The notes under the pieces: model-generated
The model's input: the letters and a program-made list of their open reading frames with translations, nothing else
Database searches by the model: none
What the model was told of the DNA's origin: nothing
Shown: positions 6,600 through 15,846 of the stretch, one piece after another
How the letters are laid out: each line of letters opens with the position of its first letter
How positions within the stretch are numbered: position 1 is the stretch's first letter
Translations under genes and position numbers: made by a program
Source of the DNA: Marvinbryantia sp.
GTDB taxonomy: Bacteria; Bacillota; Clostridia; Lachnospirales; Lachnospiraceae
Assembly (NCBI GenBank): GCA_016297895.1
Contig: JAEDFS010000005.1
Coordinates: forward strand, 1 to 64,000
Length of the DNA: 64,000 nucleotides
Direction of reading: 5' to 3'

Positions 6600-8291
6600 A
6601 TGGGAACAATGACAATTGACGGTAGAAAAGTAGAATTTACCGATGAAAAAAATGTCCTGACCATAATCCGGAAAGCCGGCATTGATATTCCGACTCTTTG
6701 CTATCATTCCGAACTGTCTACATTTGGTGCCTGCCGTCTTTGCACCGTGGAAGATGACAGAGGAAGAATGTTTGCATCCTGTTCAGAAGAACCGAGAGAT
6801 GGAATGGTGATCTTTACCAACACCGGAAAACTCAGGAAATATCGTAAACTGATTATTGAGCTGCTTCTGGCAGCACACTGCAGAGACTGTACCACCTGTG
6901 AGAAAAGCGGGGACTGTAATCTGCAGGCACTGGCACACCGCTACGGAATCATGAAGGTGCGCTTCGACAATTACAAAGAAACCATGCCGCTGGATTTCAG
7001 CTCTCCTTCAATCGTGAGAGATCCGAATAAGTGTATTCTCTGCGGTAACTGTGTGCGTGTCTGCAGTGAACTGCAGGCTGTAGGTGCGCTTGGATTTGCC
7101 CACAGAGGATCAGATGCCATGGTCATGCCCGCATTTAACAAAGAGATCGCTGAAACAGACTGCGTAAACTGCGGACAGTGCCGTGTATTCTGTCCGACAG
7201 GCGCTATCAGCATCCGTCATAATAAGAGTGAAGTGTGGGATGCTCTGGCAGATCCCAATGTGCGTGTAGTTGCACAGATCGCTCCCTCTGTACGTGTGGC
7301 GGTGGGCGATGCATTCGGCCTTCCCAAGGGTGACAGCACCATCGGTAAGATTATAAGTGTTCTTCATCGTATGGGATTCGATGAAGTATATGATACCACA
7401 TTCAGTGCAGACCTTACTATTATGGAAGAAAGTGCGGAGTTTCTGGATCGTGTACAGAATGGCGGAAAGCTTCCGCTGCTCACCTCCTGCTGTCCGGCAT
7501 GGGTAAAATTTGCAGGAGAGCAGTTCCCGGAATTTTCGGAGAACGTATCGACCTGCCGTTCTCCGCAGGGAATGATGTCTGCGGTAGTAAAAGAATACTT
7601 CCGTGAAAACGGCGGAGATAAGAAGACAGTTATGGTATCTTTCATGCCCTGTACAGCCAAAAAGATGGAGGCAAAACGTTCCAACAGCTTCACCGAGGGA
7701 GAACAGGATACCGATTATGTGATCACCACATCAGAACTGATCGATATGATCCGCACCACCGGCATTGATTTTGCAGAAATTGAACCCGAATCTGCAGATA
7801 TCCCCTTTGGACTTGGCTCCGGCGGCGGTGTGATCTTTGGCGTCATGGGCGGTGTAACAGAAGCTGTCATCAGAAGGCTTGCTCCCGACAGCAGTAAAGC
7901 TACCATGGAAAATATTGCAGAGTGCGGTGTCAGAGAAGACAGCTTTATCCGTGAATTCTCCATTCCTTACAACGGCATGGATGTGAAGATCTGTGTAGCC
8001 AGTGGACTTGCCAATGCAAGAAAAGTCATGGAACAGGTAAAGAGCGGAGAAAAGGAATATCATCTCATAGAGATCATGGCCTGCCGCAGAGGCTGCATCA
8101 TGGGCGGAGGTCAGCCGAGACTGGCCGGAGACCGTACCAAGGCAGCAAGACTGAACGGTATTTATAAAGAGGACAAGGCTTCTGTCATCAAGAAGTGTGA
8201 TGAGAATCCGATGATCACCACGCTCTATGACGGATTCCTGAAAGGAAAAGAACATAAATTATTGCATAATCATGAATTTAATGCCTGCTGA
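6600..8291 (+). CDS. hydA: [FeFe] hydrogenase catalytic subunit HydA
   Basis: A 563-residue catalytic subunit. Order of domains: N-terminal [2Fe-2S] ferredoxin domain, His-ligated cluster region (HCRDCTTCEKSGDC), two [4Fe-4S] ferredoxin motifs (CILCGNCVRVC and CVNCGQCRVFCPTGA), and the H-cluster domain with the three signatures TSCCPAW (295-301), MPCTAKKME (Cys351) and MACRRGCIMGGGQP (Cys495, Cys499). The enzyme makes or consumes H2. With the NuoE- and NuoF-like partners it should couple NADH and reduced ferredoxin to H2. All H-cluster ligands are present. The ATG follows AGGAGGGG; a terminator follows the stop codon. Confidence 0.96.
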   Translation: MGTMTIDGRKVEFTDEKNVLTIIRKAGIDIPTLCYHSELSTFGACRLCTVEDDRGRMFASCSEEPRDGMVIFTNTGKLRKYRKLIIELLLAAHCRDCTTCEKSGDCNLQALAHRYGIMKVRFDNYKETMPLDFSSPSIVRDPNKCILCGNCVRVCSELQAVGALGFAHRGSDAMVMPAFNKEIAETDCVNCGQCRVFCPTGAISIRHNKSEVWDALADPNVRVVAQIAPSVRVAVGDAFGLPKGDSTIGKIISVLHRMGFDEVYDTTFSADLTIMEESAEFLDRVQNGGKLPLLTSCCPAWVKFAGEQFPEFSENVSTCRSPQGMMSAVVKEYFRENGGDKKTVMVSFMPCTAKKMEAKRSNSFTEGEQDTDYVITTSELIDMIRTTGIDFAEIEPESADIPFGLGSGGGVIFGVMGGVTEAVIRRLAPDSSKATMENIAECGVREDSFIREFSIPYNGMDVKICVASGLANARKVMEQVKSGEKEYHLIEIMACRRGCIMGGGQPRLAGDRTKAARLNGIYKEDKASVIKKCDENPMITTLYDGFLKGKEHKLLHNHEFNAC

Positions 8292-8313
8292 TGGCAGGTA
8301 TACTTAAGAAATG

Positions 8314-8340
8314 AAGCTCCGGAGACGGAGCTTTATTTTT
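8314..8340 (+). terminator. Terminator after hydA
   Basis: AAGCTCCG (8314-8321), loop GAGA, CGGAGCTT (8326-8333), then TATTTTT. A compact intrinsic terminator closing the hyd operon. Confidence 0.85.
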
Positions 8341-8343
8341 GGG

Positions 8344-8372
8344 TTGCAGTGATTATCCATTCGTGATATGAT
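8344..8372 (+). promoter_or_regulatory. Promoter of fumA-fumB-gntR-icd
   Basis: TTGCAG (8344-8349) and TATGAT (8367-8372) have a 17-nt spacer and lie right after the hydA terminator, 30 bp before the fumA start. Confidence 0.65.
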
Positions 8373-8401
8373 TTTAAAAAACTTAAAGGAGTGATTGGAA
8401 A

Positions 8402-9244
8402 ATGCGTGAAATTCAGGCAGACCAGATCACAGAAGTGGTGGAGAGACTTTGTATCGAGGCCAATGAGCATCTTCCGGACGATGTAAAATGTGCGATCCTT
8501 CATTGCCGTTCCTGTGAAGACGGAGAGATTGCAAAGAGTGTTCTGGATGATATCATTAAAAATTTTGAGATAGCAGACAGGGAAAATGTTCCCATTTGTC
8601 AGGACACCGGAATGGCATGTGTGTTTCTGGAAATCGGCCAGGATGTGCACATTGCAGGAGGGGATCTTGCGGATGCAGTCAATGAAGGTGTCAGAAGAGG
8701 GTATGACAAAGGATATTTACGAAAATCGGTAGTGAAGGATCCCATTCGGAGAGGAAATACCGGAGATAATACACCGGCCATGATCTATACGGAGATCGTA
8801 CCGGGAGAACAGGTGAAGATCACTCTTGGTCCAAAGGGCTTCGGCAGCGAAAATATGAGTGCTATCCGGATGTTTAAGCCTTCTGCAGGACTGCAGGGGA
8901 TCAAGGATTTTATCCTGGAGACAGTGGAAGCGGCAGGTCCGAATCCATGTCCTCCCATGGTCGTAGGAGTGGGGATCGGCGGTACTTTTGATAAGGCTGC
9001 ATTACTTGCAAAGAAAGCACTGATGCGTCCCATCGATACTTTTAACGAGGATCCGTTCTATGCGGATCTGGAACGTGAGATGCTGGAAAAGATCAACGAA
9101 TTGGGAATCGGTCCCCAGGGATTTGGCGGAAGGACGACAGCTATTGGTTTAAATATCGAGACACTGCCTACACACATTGCAGGGATGCCATGTGCCATCA
9201 ATATTAACTGTCATGTGACCAGACATAAAACGGAGGTGATCTGA
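8402..9244 (+). CDS. fumA: Class I fumarate hydratase, alpha subunit
   Basis: A 280-residue alpha subunit of a two-subunit iron-sulfur hydro-lyase. Likely [4Fe-4S] cysteines lie in VPICQDTGMACVF, in NPCPPMVVGVGIGG and in NINCHVTRHKTEV at the C-terminus. The enzyme interconverts fumarate and malate. The closely related tartrate dehydratase subunits share this fold, so specificity is inferred from the partner and the neighbouring isocitrate dehydrogenase. The stop codon overlaps the start of the beta subunit (TGATG). Confidence 0.88.
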   Translation: MREIQADQITEVVERLCIEANEHLPDDVKCAILHCRSCEDGEIAKSVLDDIIKNFEIADRENVPICQDTGMACVFLEIGQDVHIAGGDLADAVNEGVRRGYDKGYLRKSVVKDPIRRGNTGDNTPAMIYTEIVPGEQVKITLGPKGFGSENMSAIRMFKPSAGLQGIKDFILETVEAAGPNPCPPMVVGVGIGGTFDKAALLAKKALMRPIDTFNEDPFYADLEREMLEKINELGIGPQGFGGRTTAIGLNIETLPTHIAGMPCAININCHVTRHKTEVI

Positions 9245-9804
9245 TGGAAAAGCATATTACCCTTCCACTGACAAAAGAACTGGCAAAGACCCTTCACGCA
9301 GGAGACCGGGTCTTGCTTACCGGAACGATCTATACTTCCAGAGATGCAGGGCACAAGAGAATGTGTGAAGCTCTTGAAAGAGGAGAACAGCTTCCGTTTG
9401 ATCCTGAGGATGCCACGATCTATTATGTAGGGCCGACTCCGGCAAAACCGGGACAGGTCATCGGATCAGCAGGCCCGACTACCAGCGGACGGATGGATGC
9501 CTATGCGCCGACGATGATGTCAGTGGGAGCCAGGGGGATGATCGGCAAAGGTGCACGCCTTCCGGAAGTCGTGGAAGCAATGAAACAGTACAGTGGAGTG
9601 TATTTTGGAGCCATCGGAGGTGCCGGTGCACTTCTGGCAAAGTCCATTAAAAAATGTGAGCTGATCGCCTATGAAGACCTTGGTGCGGAAGCCCTTCGAA
9701 AGCTTTATGTGGAAGATATGCCTTTGGTGGTGATTATTGACAGCGAAGGAAAAAATCTGTATGAAGAAGGAAGAGCTTCCTACCTTGCAGGGAGGCAGAA
9801 ATGA
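9244..9804 (+). CDS. fumB: Class I fumarate hydratase, beta subunit
   Basis: A 186-residue beta subunit, equivalent to the C-terminal domain of one-chain class I fumarases. It has the family features LLTGTIYTSRDAGHKRM, YYVGPTPAKPGQVIGSAGPTTSGRMD and YFGAIGGAGALL. It completes the active site with the alpha subunit encoded just upstream. Start and stop overlap both neighbours by 1-4 nt, so the four genes fumA, fumB, gntR and icd appear to be translated as one coupled unit. Confidence 0.88.
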   Translation: MEKHITLPLTKELAKTLHAGDRVLLTGTIYTSRDAGHKRMCEALERGEQLPFDPEDATIYYVGPTPAKPGQVIGSAGPTTSGRMDAYAPTMMSVGARGMIGKGARLPEVVEAMKQYSGVYFGAIGGAGALLAKSIKKCELIAYEDLGAEALRKLYVEDMPLVVIIDSEGKNLYEEGRASYLAGRQK

Positions 9805-10445
9805 ATGACGAGAATTCCCTGAGGGGAAGGGTATTTCATAAGATCAAGACAGATATACTGGAGGGGCGGTACGAAGTGGGACATGAGCTTCGTGAAGTGA
9901 CACTGGGAGAAGAACTGGGTGTCAGCCGAACTCCGGTGAGAGAGGCACTGCGTCAGCTGGAGCTGGAAGGACTGGTTGATATTATACCTAATAAAGGAGC
10001 ATTCGTTCGAGGAATCAGTGCCAAAGATGTGGAAGATATTTACCAGATCCGTGCAAGGCTTGAGGGGCTTTGTGCTTCTATGGCGGTGGAATGTGCAACG
10101 AAAGAGGAGCTGGAACGAATGGAGGAGATCATTCTTCTCACCAGGTTTTATGAAGAAAAAGGTGATTTCGACCATTTGTCTTTACTGGACAGTCAGTTTC
10201 ATGAAATGATGTATGAGGCCTGCGGCAGTAAAATGCTTCAGCATCTTCTGACGGATTATCATCAGTATGTTCAGAGAGTGCGAAGCCGGTCTTTAAAACA
10301 GAAACAGCGGGCGAAAAAATCTACGGAGGAGCACGCAGAGATCCTCCAGGCCATGAAAAACAGAGATGCAAAGGCAGCAGATGAGCTGGCAACGACCCAT
10401 ATTCTGCATGCCATTGAAAACATCAGGAGAGGAGACATATTATGA
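9801..10445 (+). CDS. GntR family (FadR/FCD type) transcriptional regulator
   Basis: A 214-residue regulator. The N-terminal winged helix spans about residues 8-72 with the GntR signature [21 protein letters not shown]. The C-terminal all-helical FCD domain carries the acid/His residues typical of metal- or carboxylate-binding members ([24 protein letters not shown]). It is embedded between fumB and icd, with ATGA overlaps on both sides, so an autoregulatory role sensing a TCA-cycle carboxylate is a reasonable guess. No operator was identified with confidence near the operon promoter. Confidence 0.85.
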   Translation: MNDENSLRGRVFHKIKTDILEGRYEVGHELREVTLGEELGVSRTPVREALRQLELEGLVDIIPNKGAFVRGISAKDVEDIYQIRARLEGLCASMAVECATKEELERMEEIILLTRFYEEKGDFDHLSLLDSQFHEMMYEACGSKMLQHLLTDYHQYVQRVRSRSLKQKQRAKKSTEEHAEILQAMKNRDAKAADELATTHILHAIENIRRGDIL

Positions 10446-11644
10446 AAAAAATTTCAATGACAACCCCGATCGTAGAAATGGACGGAGACGAAATGACCAG
10501 AATACTCTGGAAAATGATCAAAGAAGAATTGATTCTTCCATTTGTAGATTTAAAGACAGAGTATTATGATCTGGGACTGGAAAACAGAAATGCCACAGAT
10601 GATCAGGTCACGATCGACAGTGCAGAGGCTACCAAAAAATATGGAGTTGCAGTGAAATGTGCTACCATTACGCCCAATGCAGCAAGAATGAAAGAATACA
10701 GCCTGAAAGAAATGTGGAAGAGTCCCAATGGCACGATCCGTGCCATTCTGGATGGAACCGTGTTCCGTGCGCCGATTATCGTAAAAGGAATTGAACCCAA
10801 TGTCCGTACCTGGAAAAAACCGATCACCATTGCAAGACATGCCTATGGAGATGTCTATAAGGCATCGGAAATGATCGTGGATGGTCCGGGTAAGGCAGAA
10901 CTGGTATTTACGGCAGAAGATGGGACCGAAAAAAGAGAGCTGATCCATAATTTCAAGGGAGCAGGGGTACTGCAGGGCATGCACAATCTGAACAGCTCTA
11001 TTGAAAGCTATGCAAGAAGCTGTTTTGCCTATGCTCTGGATACAAAACAGGATCTCTGGTTTGCGACGAAAGATACGATTTCCAAAAAGTATGACCACAC
11101 ATTTAAAGATATTATGCAGGAGATTTTTGATGCAGAGTATGCGGAGAAATTTAAGGAAGCAGGAATCACCTATTTTTATACACTGATTGATGATGCGGTA
11201 GCGAGAGTAATGAAATCAGAAGGCGGCTTTATCTGGGCGTGCAAGAATTATGACGGAGATGTGATGAGTGATATGGTGTCCTCTGCATTTGGCTCTCTGG
11301 CTATGATGACTTCCGTTCTGGTGTCTCCGGAAGGGTATTATGAATACGAGGCGGCTCACGGAACGGTACAGCGTCATTACTATAAGCACTTAAAAGGAGA
11401 AGAGACTTCTACCAATTCGGTAGCTACGATCTTTGCATGGACCGGCGCTCTCAGGAAACGTGGTGAGTTGGATCAGCTTCCCGAGCTGATGGAATTCGCA
11501 GACCGTCTGGAAGCTGCAACGATTCGGACCATTGAGGAAGGAAAAATGACAAAGGATCTGGCTCTTATTACCACACTTGAACATCCTGTGGTATTGAACA
11601 GCAGGGACTTTATCAAAGCCATTCGTGAACAGATGGAAAAATAG
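10442..11644 (+). CDS. icd: NADP-dependent isocitrate dehydrogenase
   Basis: A 400-residue enzyme of the dimeric eukaryote-like NADP-IDH subfamily, seen from the N-terminal [15 protein letters not shown], the substrate-binding stretch [24 protein letters not shown], and [14 protein letters not shown] near the cofactor site. It converts isocitrate to 2-oxoglutarate with formation of NADPH. In a fermenting anaerobe this would mainly feed glutamate synthesis. It is the last gene of the fum-gntR operon and converges with the ABC-F gene, a long inverted repeat lying between them. Confidence 0.93.
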   Translation: MKKISMTTPIVEMDGDEMTRILWKMIKEELILPFVDLKTEYYDLGLENRNATDDQVTIDSAEATKKYGVAVKCATITPNAARMKEYSLKEMWKSPNGTIRAILDGTVFRAPIIVKGIEPNVRTWKKPITIARHAYGDVYKASEMIVDGPGKAELVFTAEDGTEKRELIHNFKGAGVLQGMHNLNSSIESYARSCFAYALDTKQDLWFATKDTISKKYDHTFKDIMQEIFDAEYAEKFKEAGITYFYTLIDDAVARVMKSEGGFIWACKNYDGDVMSDMVSSAFGSLAMMTSVLVSPEGYYEYEAAHGTVQRHYYKHLKGEETSTNSVATIFAWTGALRKRGELDQLPELMEFADRLEAATIRTIEEGKMTKDLALITTLEHPVVLNSRDFIKAIREQMEK

Positions 11645-11688
11645 ATGAGAAATGGGAAGAGCTTACGCAAGCTCTTCCCATTTCTCAT
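11637..11688 (-). terminator. Long inverted repeat terminator shared by convergent icd and ABC-F genes
   Basis: Perfect 20-bp arms (11645-11664 and 11669-11688) around a 4-nt loop. On the minus strand it is followed by CTATTTTTCC, a U-tract, so it works best for the ABC-F gene. Its upper part lies inside the last codons of that gene. Confidence 0.8.
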
Positions 11689-13606
11689 AAAGCTCTTCCA
11701 GTTTCCCTGATATTTCAAATTTTTCGTTATTTAATTCCATGCATCGGCTCACATCCGAGTATACTTCGGGAGAAGCCAGCAGTTCATCGATCTCTTTATC
11801 CCTTATTTCCAGCTTCTGAATTTCTTCTTCGGTTCGTTTCAGATCATTCTGGCGTTTGCGTTCTCTGGCCTGTTCTTCTTTCTGCTGTTTCCAGTCCTTT
11901 TTTCCTTCGGTCTCTGTGGCCTGTTTTGTGACAGTGGAGGCTGCACCGAAGATCCCGGCGGATCGGTCATTTGATGTGTCCGGCGCATAGATCTTTGTCA
12001 GTTCTTCCCGTTTCTCCAGATAGTAATCGTAGTTTCCGATATAATTAACCAGTGTATTACCGGTGAGATCCATGATCCGTGTAGCAGTCTGGTTGATAAA
12101 ATAGCGGTCATGGGAGACATACAGCACAGTCCCCGTATACTGGTTGATTGCCTGTTCCAGAATCTCTTTGGAAGTAATATCCAGATGGTTGGTGGGCTCA
12201 TCCAGGATCAGAAAATTGGCTTCGGAAAGCATCAGCTTCGCCAGGGAGACACGTCCCCGTTCCCCGCCGCTCAGATCACGGATCTTTTTGAATACCTCAT
12301 CACCGGTAAAGAGAAAAGCCGCCAGAACATTGCGGATCTGTGTATTGGTCAGGGTGGGATAGTCGTCGGAAATCTCTTCAAAAAGGGTCTTTTCCATGTG
12401 AAGTACATGATGCTCCTGATCATAATATCCGATATGTACTTTGCTTCCCAGGGTAAAGGAGCCGCTGTCTGCTTCAATGACCTGATTAATGATCTTTAAA
12501 AGCGTAGTCTTTCCGGTGCCGTTATTTCCAATGATGGCAACTTTTTCCCCTCGTTTGATCTCAAAGGAGAGGTCGGAAAAAAGAGAAAGCCGGTCGAAGG
12601 ATTTGGACAGATGCTCTGCCTTCAGTACATCATTTCCGCTGGTGATCCGCGGTTCCAGATGAAGATGGATCTCGTGATCGATCTCTGCGGGCTTTTCAAG
12701 ACGCTCCATTTTATCCAGCATTTTTTCACGGCTCTCTGCACGCTTGATACTTTTTTCGCGGTTGAAGGATTTTAGTTTTGTAATGACCTGCTCCTGGTGT
12801 TTGATCTCCTGCTGCTGATTGAAATAGGCTTTTAGCTGAGCTTCCCGTATCATGGCCCGTTTGGCTGCATAATCGGAGTAATTGCCAGTAAATACAGAAG
12901 CATGGCCATTGTCGATCTCCACCACCTTGGTGACTACCTTATTCAGAAAATACCGGTCATGGGCCACGATGATGACAGCTCCCGGATAGTTAAGCAGGTA
13001 TGTTTCCAGCCAGGCAATGGAATTCATATCCAGATGGTTGGTGGGCTCATCCAGAAGGATCAGATCCGGTTTTGACAAAAGCAGCTTGCCAAGAGCCACC
13101 CGGGTCTTTTGTCCTCCTGAGAGCGTATCGACCGATTTATCAAAATCTTCTTCGGGAAATCCCAGTCCTTTTAAAACACCGATGACTTCACTTTGATAGG
13201 CATAGCCGTTCTCATTTTCAAACTGGGTATTCAGCCGGTTATAGGTGTCAAGAGCCTGGGAAAGAGCATCGCCATCAAGATGCTTCATTTCTTTTTCGAG
13301 ACTTCGTATGCGTTCTTCCATCTGAAGAAGGTGCTGCTTTACCGTCAGTAGTTCATGATAAATGGTGTTCTGACCGGATACCGCTTCATGCTGCGCAAGA
13401 TAACCGATGGTGCTTCCTTTTGAGAGGATGACTTCACCGGAGTCGGCAGACATTTCATGCATGATGATCTTCAGAAGGGTAGATTTGCCGGCACCGTTCA
13501 TTCCTACGACAGCCGTTTTTTCCCGTTCTTCCACATGAAAAGATACATTTTTTAAAATTTCATTGGTTCCAAAAGCTTTGTTAATATTATTACATGCGAG
13601 AATCAT
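11663..13606 (-). CDS. ABC-F family ATPase (ribosome-associated)
   Basis: A 647-residue protein with two ABC domains and no membrane segment. The first Walker A is GMNGAGKST (residues 35-43) with signature LSGGQKTRVAL; the second is GNNGTGKTT (about 360) with signature LSGGERGRVSL. Both Walker B regions end in LLDEPTNHLD or LILDEPTNHLD, the ABC-F hallmark. A Lys/Glu-rich linker joins the domains and a coiled-coil tail (about residues 560-640) follows. ABC-F proteins bind the ribosomal E site and rescue stalled or drug-bound ribosomes. The closest type looks like YdiF/Uup housekeeping members; antibiotic protection cannot be judged by eye. The start follows AGGAAAG. Confidence 0.92.
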   Translation of the reverse strand: MILACNNINKAFGTNEILKNVSFHVEEREKTAVVGMNGAGKSTLLKIIMHEMSADSGEVILSKGSTIGYLAQHEAVSGQNTIYHELLTVKQHLLQMEERIRSLEKEMKHLDGDALSQALDTYNRLNTQFENENGYAYQSEVIGVLKGLGFPEEDFDKSVDTLSGGQKTRVALGKLLLSKPDLILLDEPTNHLDMNSIAWLETYLLNYPGAVIIVAHDRYFLNKVVTKVVEIDNGHASVFTGNYSDYAAKRAMIREAQLKAYFNQQQEIKHQEQVITKLKSFNREKSIKRAESREKMLDKMERLEKPAEIDHEIHLHLEPRITSGNDVLKAEHLSKSFDRLSLFSDLSFEIKRGEKVAIIGNNGTGKTTLLKIINQVIEADSGSFTLGSKVHIGYYDQEHHVLHMEKTLFEEISDDYPTLTNTQIRNVLAAFLFTGDEVFKKIRDLSGGERGRVSLAKLMLSEANFLILDEPTNHLDITSKEILEQAINQYTGTVLYVSHDRYFINQTATRIMDLTGNTLVNYIGNYDYYLEKREELTKIYAPDTSNDRSAGIFGAASTVTKQATETEGKKDWKQQKEEQARERKRQNDLKRTEEEIQKLEIRDKEIDELLASPEVYSDVSRCMELNNEKFEISGKLEELYEKWEELA

Positions 13607-13731
13607 AATTATCTTTCCTGAAAATGTTCAAATTTTTTTAATAGTTTACCACAATACATCAATTTCCTCTAGCTTTTTTATAAAAAATGAAGTAAAATAT
13701 TTGATTAAGTGGATACACAGGAGGAGTTAAG

Positions 13732-15051
13732 ATGAAAAAAGTTGTGAAATTTGGCGGAAGCTCTCTTGCAAGTGCAGAGCAGTTTCAGAAAGCAGGGAGC
13801 ATAATTCGGGCAGAAGAGTCCAGAAGATATGTGGTGCCATCCGCACCGGGAAAGCGTTTTTCCGGCGATACGAAGGTTACCGATATGTTGTATGACTGTT
13901 ATGAGACAGCTATTGGCGGAAAGAATTTTGATGTGAAACTGAAAAAGATCCAGGAACGTTACAACGAGATCATTGAAGGACTGGGCCTAACGCTTTCGCT
14001 GGATCAGGAGTTTGAAAAAATACATGAGTTTTTTGAAAATGGTGCAGGAACCAACTATGCAGCATCAAGAGGCGAGTATTTAAACGGAATCATCATGGCT
14101 AATTATCTGGGCTATGAGTTTATCGATGCGGCGGAAGTGATTTTCTTTTCCGAAGACGGAGAGTTTGACAGTGAGAAGACCAATCGTGTACTCAGCAGCC
14201 GTCTGGACAAGACAGAGCGTGCAGTCATTCCAGGATTTTACGGTGCTCTGCCAAACGGAACAGTAAAAACTTTTTCCAGAGGCGGATCGGATATCACAGG
14301 ATCCATCGTTGCCAGAGCAGCAAAAGCAGATCTCTATGAAAACTGGACCGATGTGTCCGGATGCCTGGTGACAGATCCTCATATCGTAGAAAATCCAAAA
14401 CCTATTGAGATCATTACCTATCGGGAACTGCGTGAGCTGGCTTATATGGGAGCTTCCGTTCTTCATGATGAAGCCATTTTCCCTGTAAGAAGTGAGGGAA
14501 TCCCCATCAATATCAGAAATACCAATGACCCTTCGGCTCCAGGTACAATGATCGTGGAGAGCACCTGTAAAAAACCGGAATTTACCATTACCGGAATTGC
14601 CGGTAAAAAGGGTTTTGCAGCGATCAATATTGAAAAAGACAGAATGAACTCTGAAGTGGGATTTGCCAGAAAGGTGCTGTCAGTATTTGAGGAAAACGGA
14701 ATTTCCTTTGAACATCTTCCTTCCGGAATTGACACCATGAGTGTCTTTGTTCACCAGAGTGAATTTGAAGAAAAAGAGCAGAAAGTGCTGGCAGGGATCC
14801 ATCGTATCGTAGATCCGGATTATATGGAACTGGAATCAGATCTTGCGCTGATCGCTGTAGTAGGAAGAGGAATGCGCTCTGCCAGAGGAACAGCGGGAAG
14901 AATCTTTTCCGCTCTGGCTCATGCCGATATCAATATCCGAATGATCGATCAGGGCTCCAGTGAGCTGAATATCATCATCGGTGTCAATAATGAAGACTTT
15001 GAGACCGCAATTCAGGCAATTTATGATATCTTTGTTGTCACTCGTCTTTGA
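13732..15051 (+). CDS. lysC: Aspartate kinase
   Basis: A 439-residue aspartokinase that phosphorylates aspartate, the first step to lysine, threonine, methionine and diaminopimelate. It has KFGGSSLA at residues 6-13, the kinase motif FSRGGSDITGSIVARA and DVSGCLVTDPHIV, then two C-terminal ACT domains (about 290-439) with GRGMRSARGTAGRIF and the usual IRMIDQGSSELNIIIGV. ACT domains imply feedback control by end-product amino acids. ATG 13732 follows AGGAGGAG. The stop overlaps the -35 box of the rex promoter, so the two genes are separately promoted. Confidence 0.95.
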   Translation: MKKVVKFGGSSLASAEQFQKAGSIIRAEESRRYVVPSAPGKRFSGDTKVTDMLYDCYETAIGGKNFDVKLKKIQERYNEIIEGLGLTLSLDQEFEKIHEFFENGAGTNYAASRGEYLNGIIMANYLGYEFIDAAEVIFFSEDGEFDSEKTNRVLSSRLDKTERAVIPGFYGALPNGTVKTFSRGGSDITGSIVARAAKADLYENWTDVSGCLVTDPHIVENPKPIEIITYRELRELAYMGASVLHDEAIFPVRSEGIPINIRNTNDPSAPGTMIVESTCKKPEFTITGIAGKKGFAAINIEKDRMNSEVGFARKVLSVFEENGISFEHLPSGIDTMSVFVHQSEFEEKEQKVLAGIHRIVDPDYMELESDLALIAVVGRGMRSARGTAGRIFSALAHADINIRMIDQGSSELNIIIGVNNEDFETAIQAIYDIFVVTRL

Positions 15052-15076
15052 CAGATAATTATCAATACGGTATACT
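15048..15076 (+). promoter_or_regulatory. rex promoter
   Basis: Consensus TTGACA (15048-15053), overlapping the lysC stop, and TATACT (15071-15076) with a 17-nt spacer. Transcription would start near 15083, which excludes the in-frame ATG at 15079 as the rex start. Confidence 0.8.
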
Positions 15077-15111
15077 GAATGTATCAATGGGGCAAATGGG
15101 GAGGTATTTCT

Positions 15112-15753
15112 GTGGAAGAAAAAGAGATATCAAGAGCGGTGATCAAGCGATTGCCTCGTTATTACCGCTATCTTGGTGAATTGCTGGAGAACGGGATGGA
15201 GCGGATTTCATCCAATGAACTGAGTGACAGAATGCAGGTGACCGCATCCCAGATCCGACAGGATCTGAATAATTTCGGAGGGTTTGGTCAGCAGGGATAC
15301 GGATATAATGTAAAGTATCTATATCATGAGATCGGAAGGATTCTTGGTCTTGATAAGACTTATAATATGATCATCATCGGATCCGGGCATCTCGGACAGG
15401 CACTGGCAAATTATGTAAAATTTGAAAAAAGAGGTTTCCGGATCATTGGAATGTTTGACAATAATCCGGCATTAAAAGGAAAACGGGTAAGAGGAATTGA
15501 AATTCAGATGATCGAGGAACTGGATTCTTTTCTGAAAGAACATACGATCCACATTGCAACACTGACTCTTCCCAAAGCGGGGGCTGAGGAAGTGACAGGT
15601 CATCTGGTAGATGGCGGAGTGAAAGCAATCTGGAACTTTGCGCATACTGATCTTGAGGTTCCTGCGGACATCATCGTAGAGAATGTTCATCTTTCGGAAA
15701 GTCTGATGCAGCTTTCTTATAACATTACCCGCCATGACAGAGAAAGAGAATAA
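15112..15753 (+). CDS. rex: Redox-sensing transcriptional repressor Rex
   Basis: A 213-residue Rex protein. The N-terminal winged helix contains ISRAVIKRLPRYYRYLGEL and VTASQIRQDLNNFGGFGQQGYGY; the Rossmann domain has IIGSGHLGQALANY for NAD(H) and the C-terminal swapped helix ends in LSYNITR. Rex reads the NADH/NAD+ ratio and represses fermentation and hydrogenase genes. GTG 15112 is chosen because GGGGAGG lies 7 nt upstream and the promoter places transcription start after the ATG at 15079. Likely targets such as hyd and nfn lie in the same window, but no clear Rex operator was found there by eye. Confidence 0.94.
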   Translation: MEEKEISRAVIKRLPRYYRYLGELLENGMERISSNELSDRMQVTASQIRQDLNNFGGFGQQGYGYNVKYLYHEIGRILGLDKTYNMIIIGSGHLGQALANYVKFEKRGFRIIGMFDNNPALKGKRVRGIEIQMIEELDSFLKEHTIHIATLTLPKAGAEEVTGHLVDGGVKAIWNFAHTDLEVPADIIVENVHLSESLMQLSYNITRHDRERE

Positions 15754-15770
15754 GAAAACTCAGTGACAAA

Positions 15771-15823
15771 GGGGTGCTGCAGGTTCCGTACTGTCAGATC
15801 GGACAGATGGAAGGCAGCACCTC
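15771..15823 (+). ncRNA. Long three-tier hairpin between rex and nnrD
   Basis: Arms GGGGTGCTGC (15771-15780) and GCAGCACCTC (15814-15823), TTCC (15784-15787) with GGAA (15809-15812), and CTGTC (15791-15795) with GACAG (15802-15806) stack into one hairpin. No U-tract follows, so it is not an ordinary terminator. It could be an RNA processing or stability element. Confidence 0.5.
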
Positions 15824-15846
15824 TGTATATGTGAGGAAGCAGGGAA

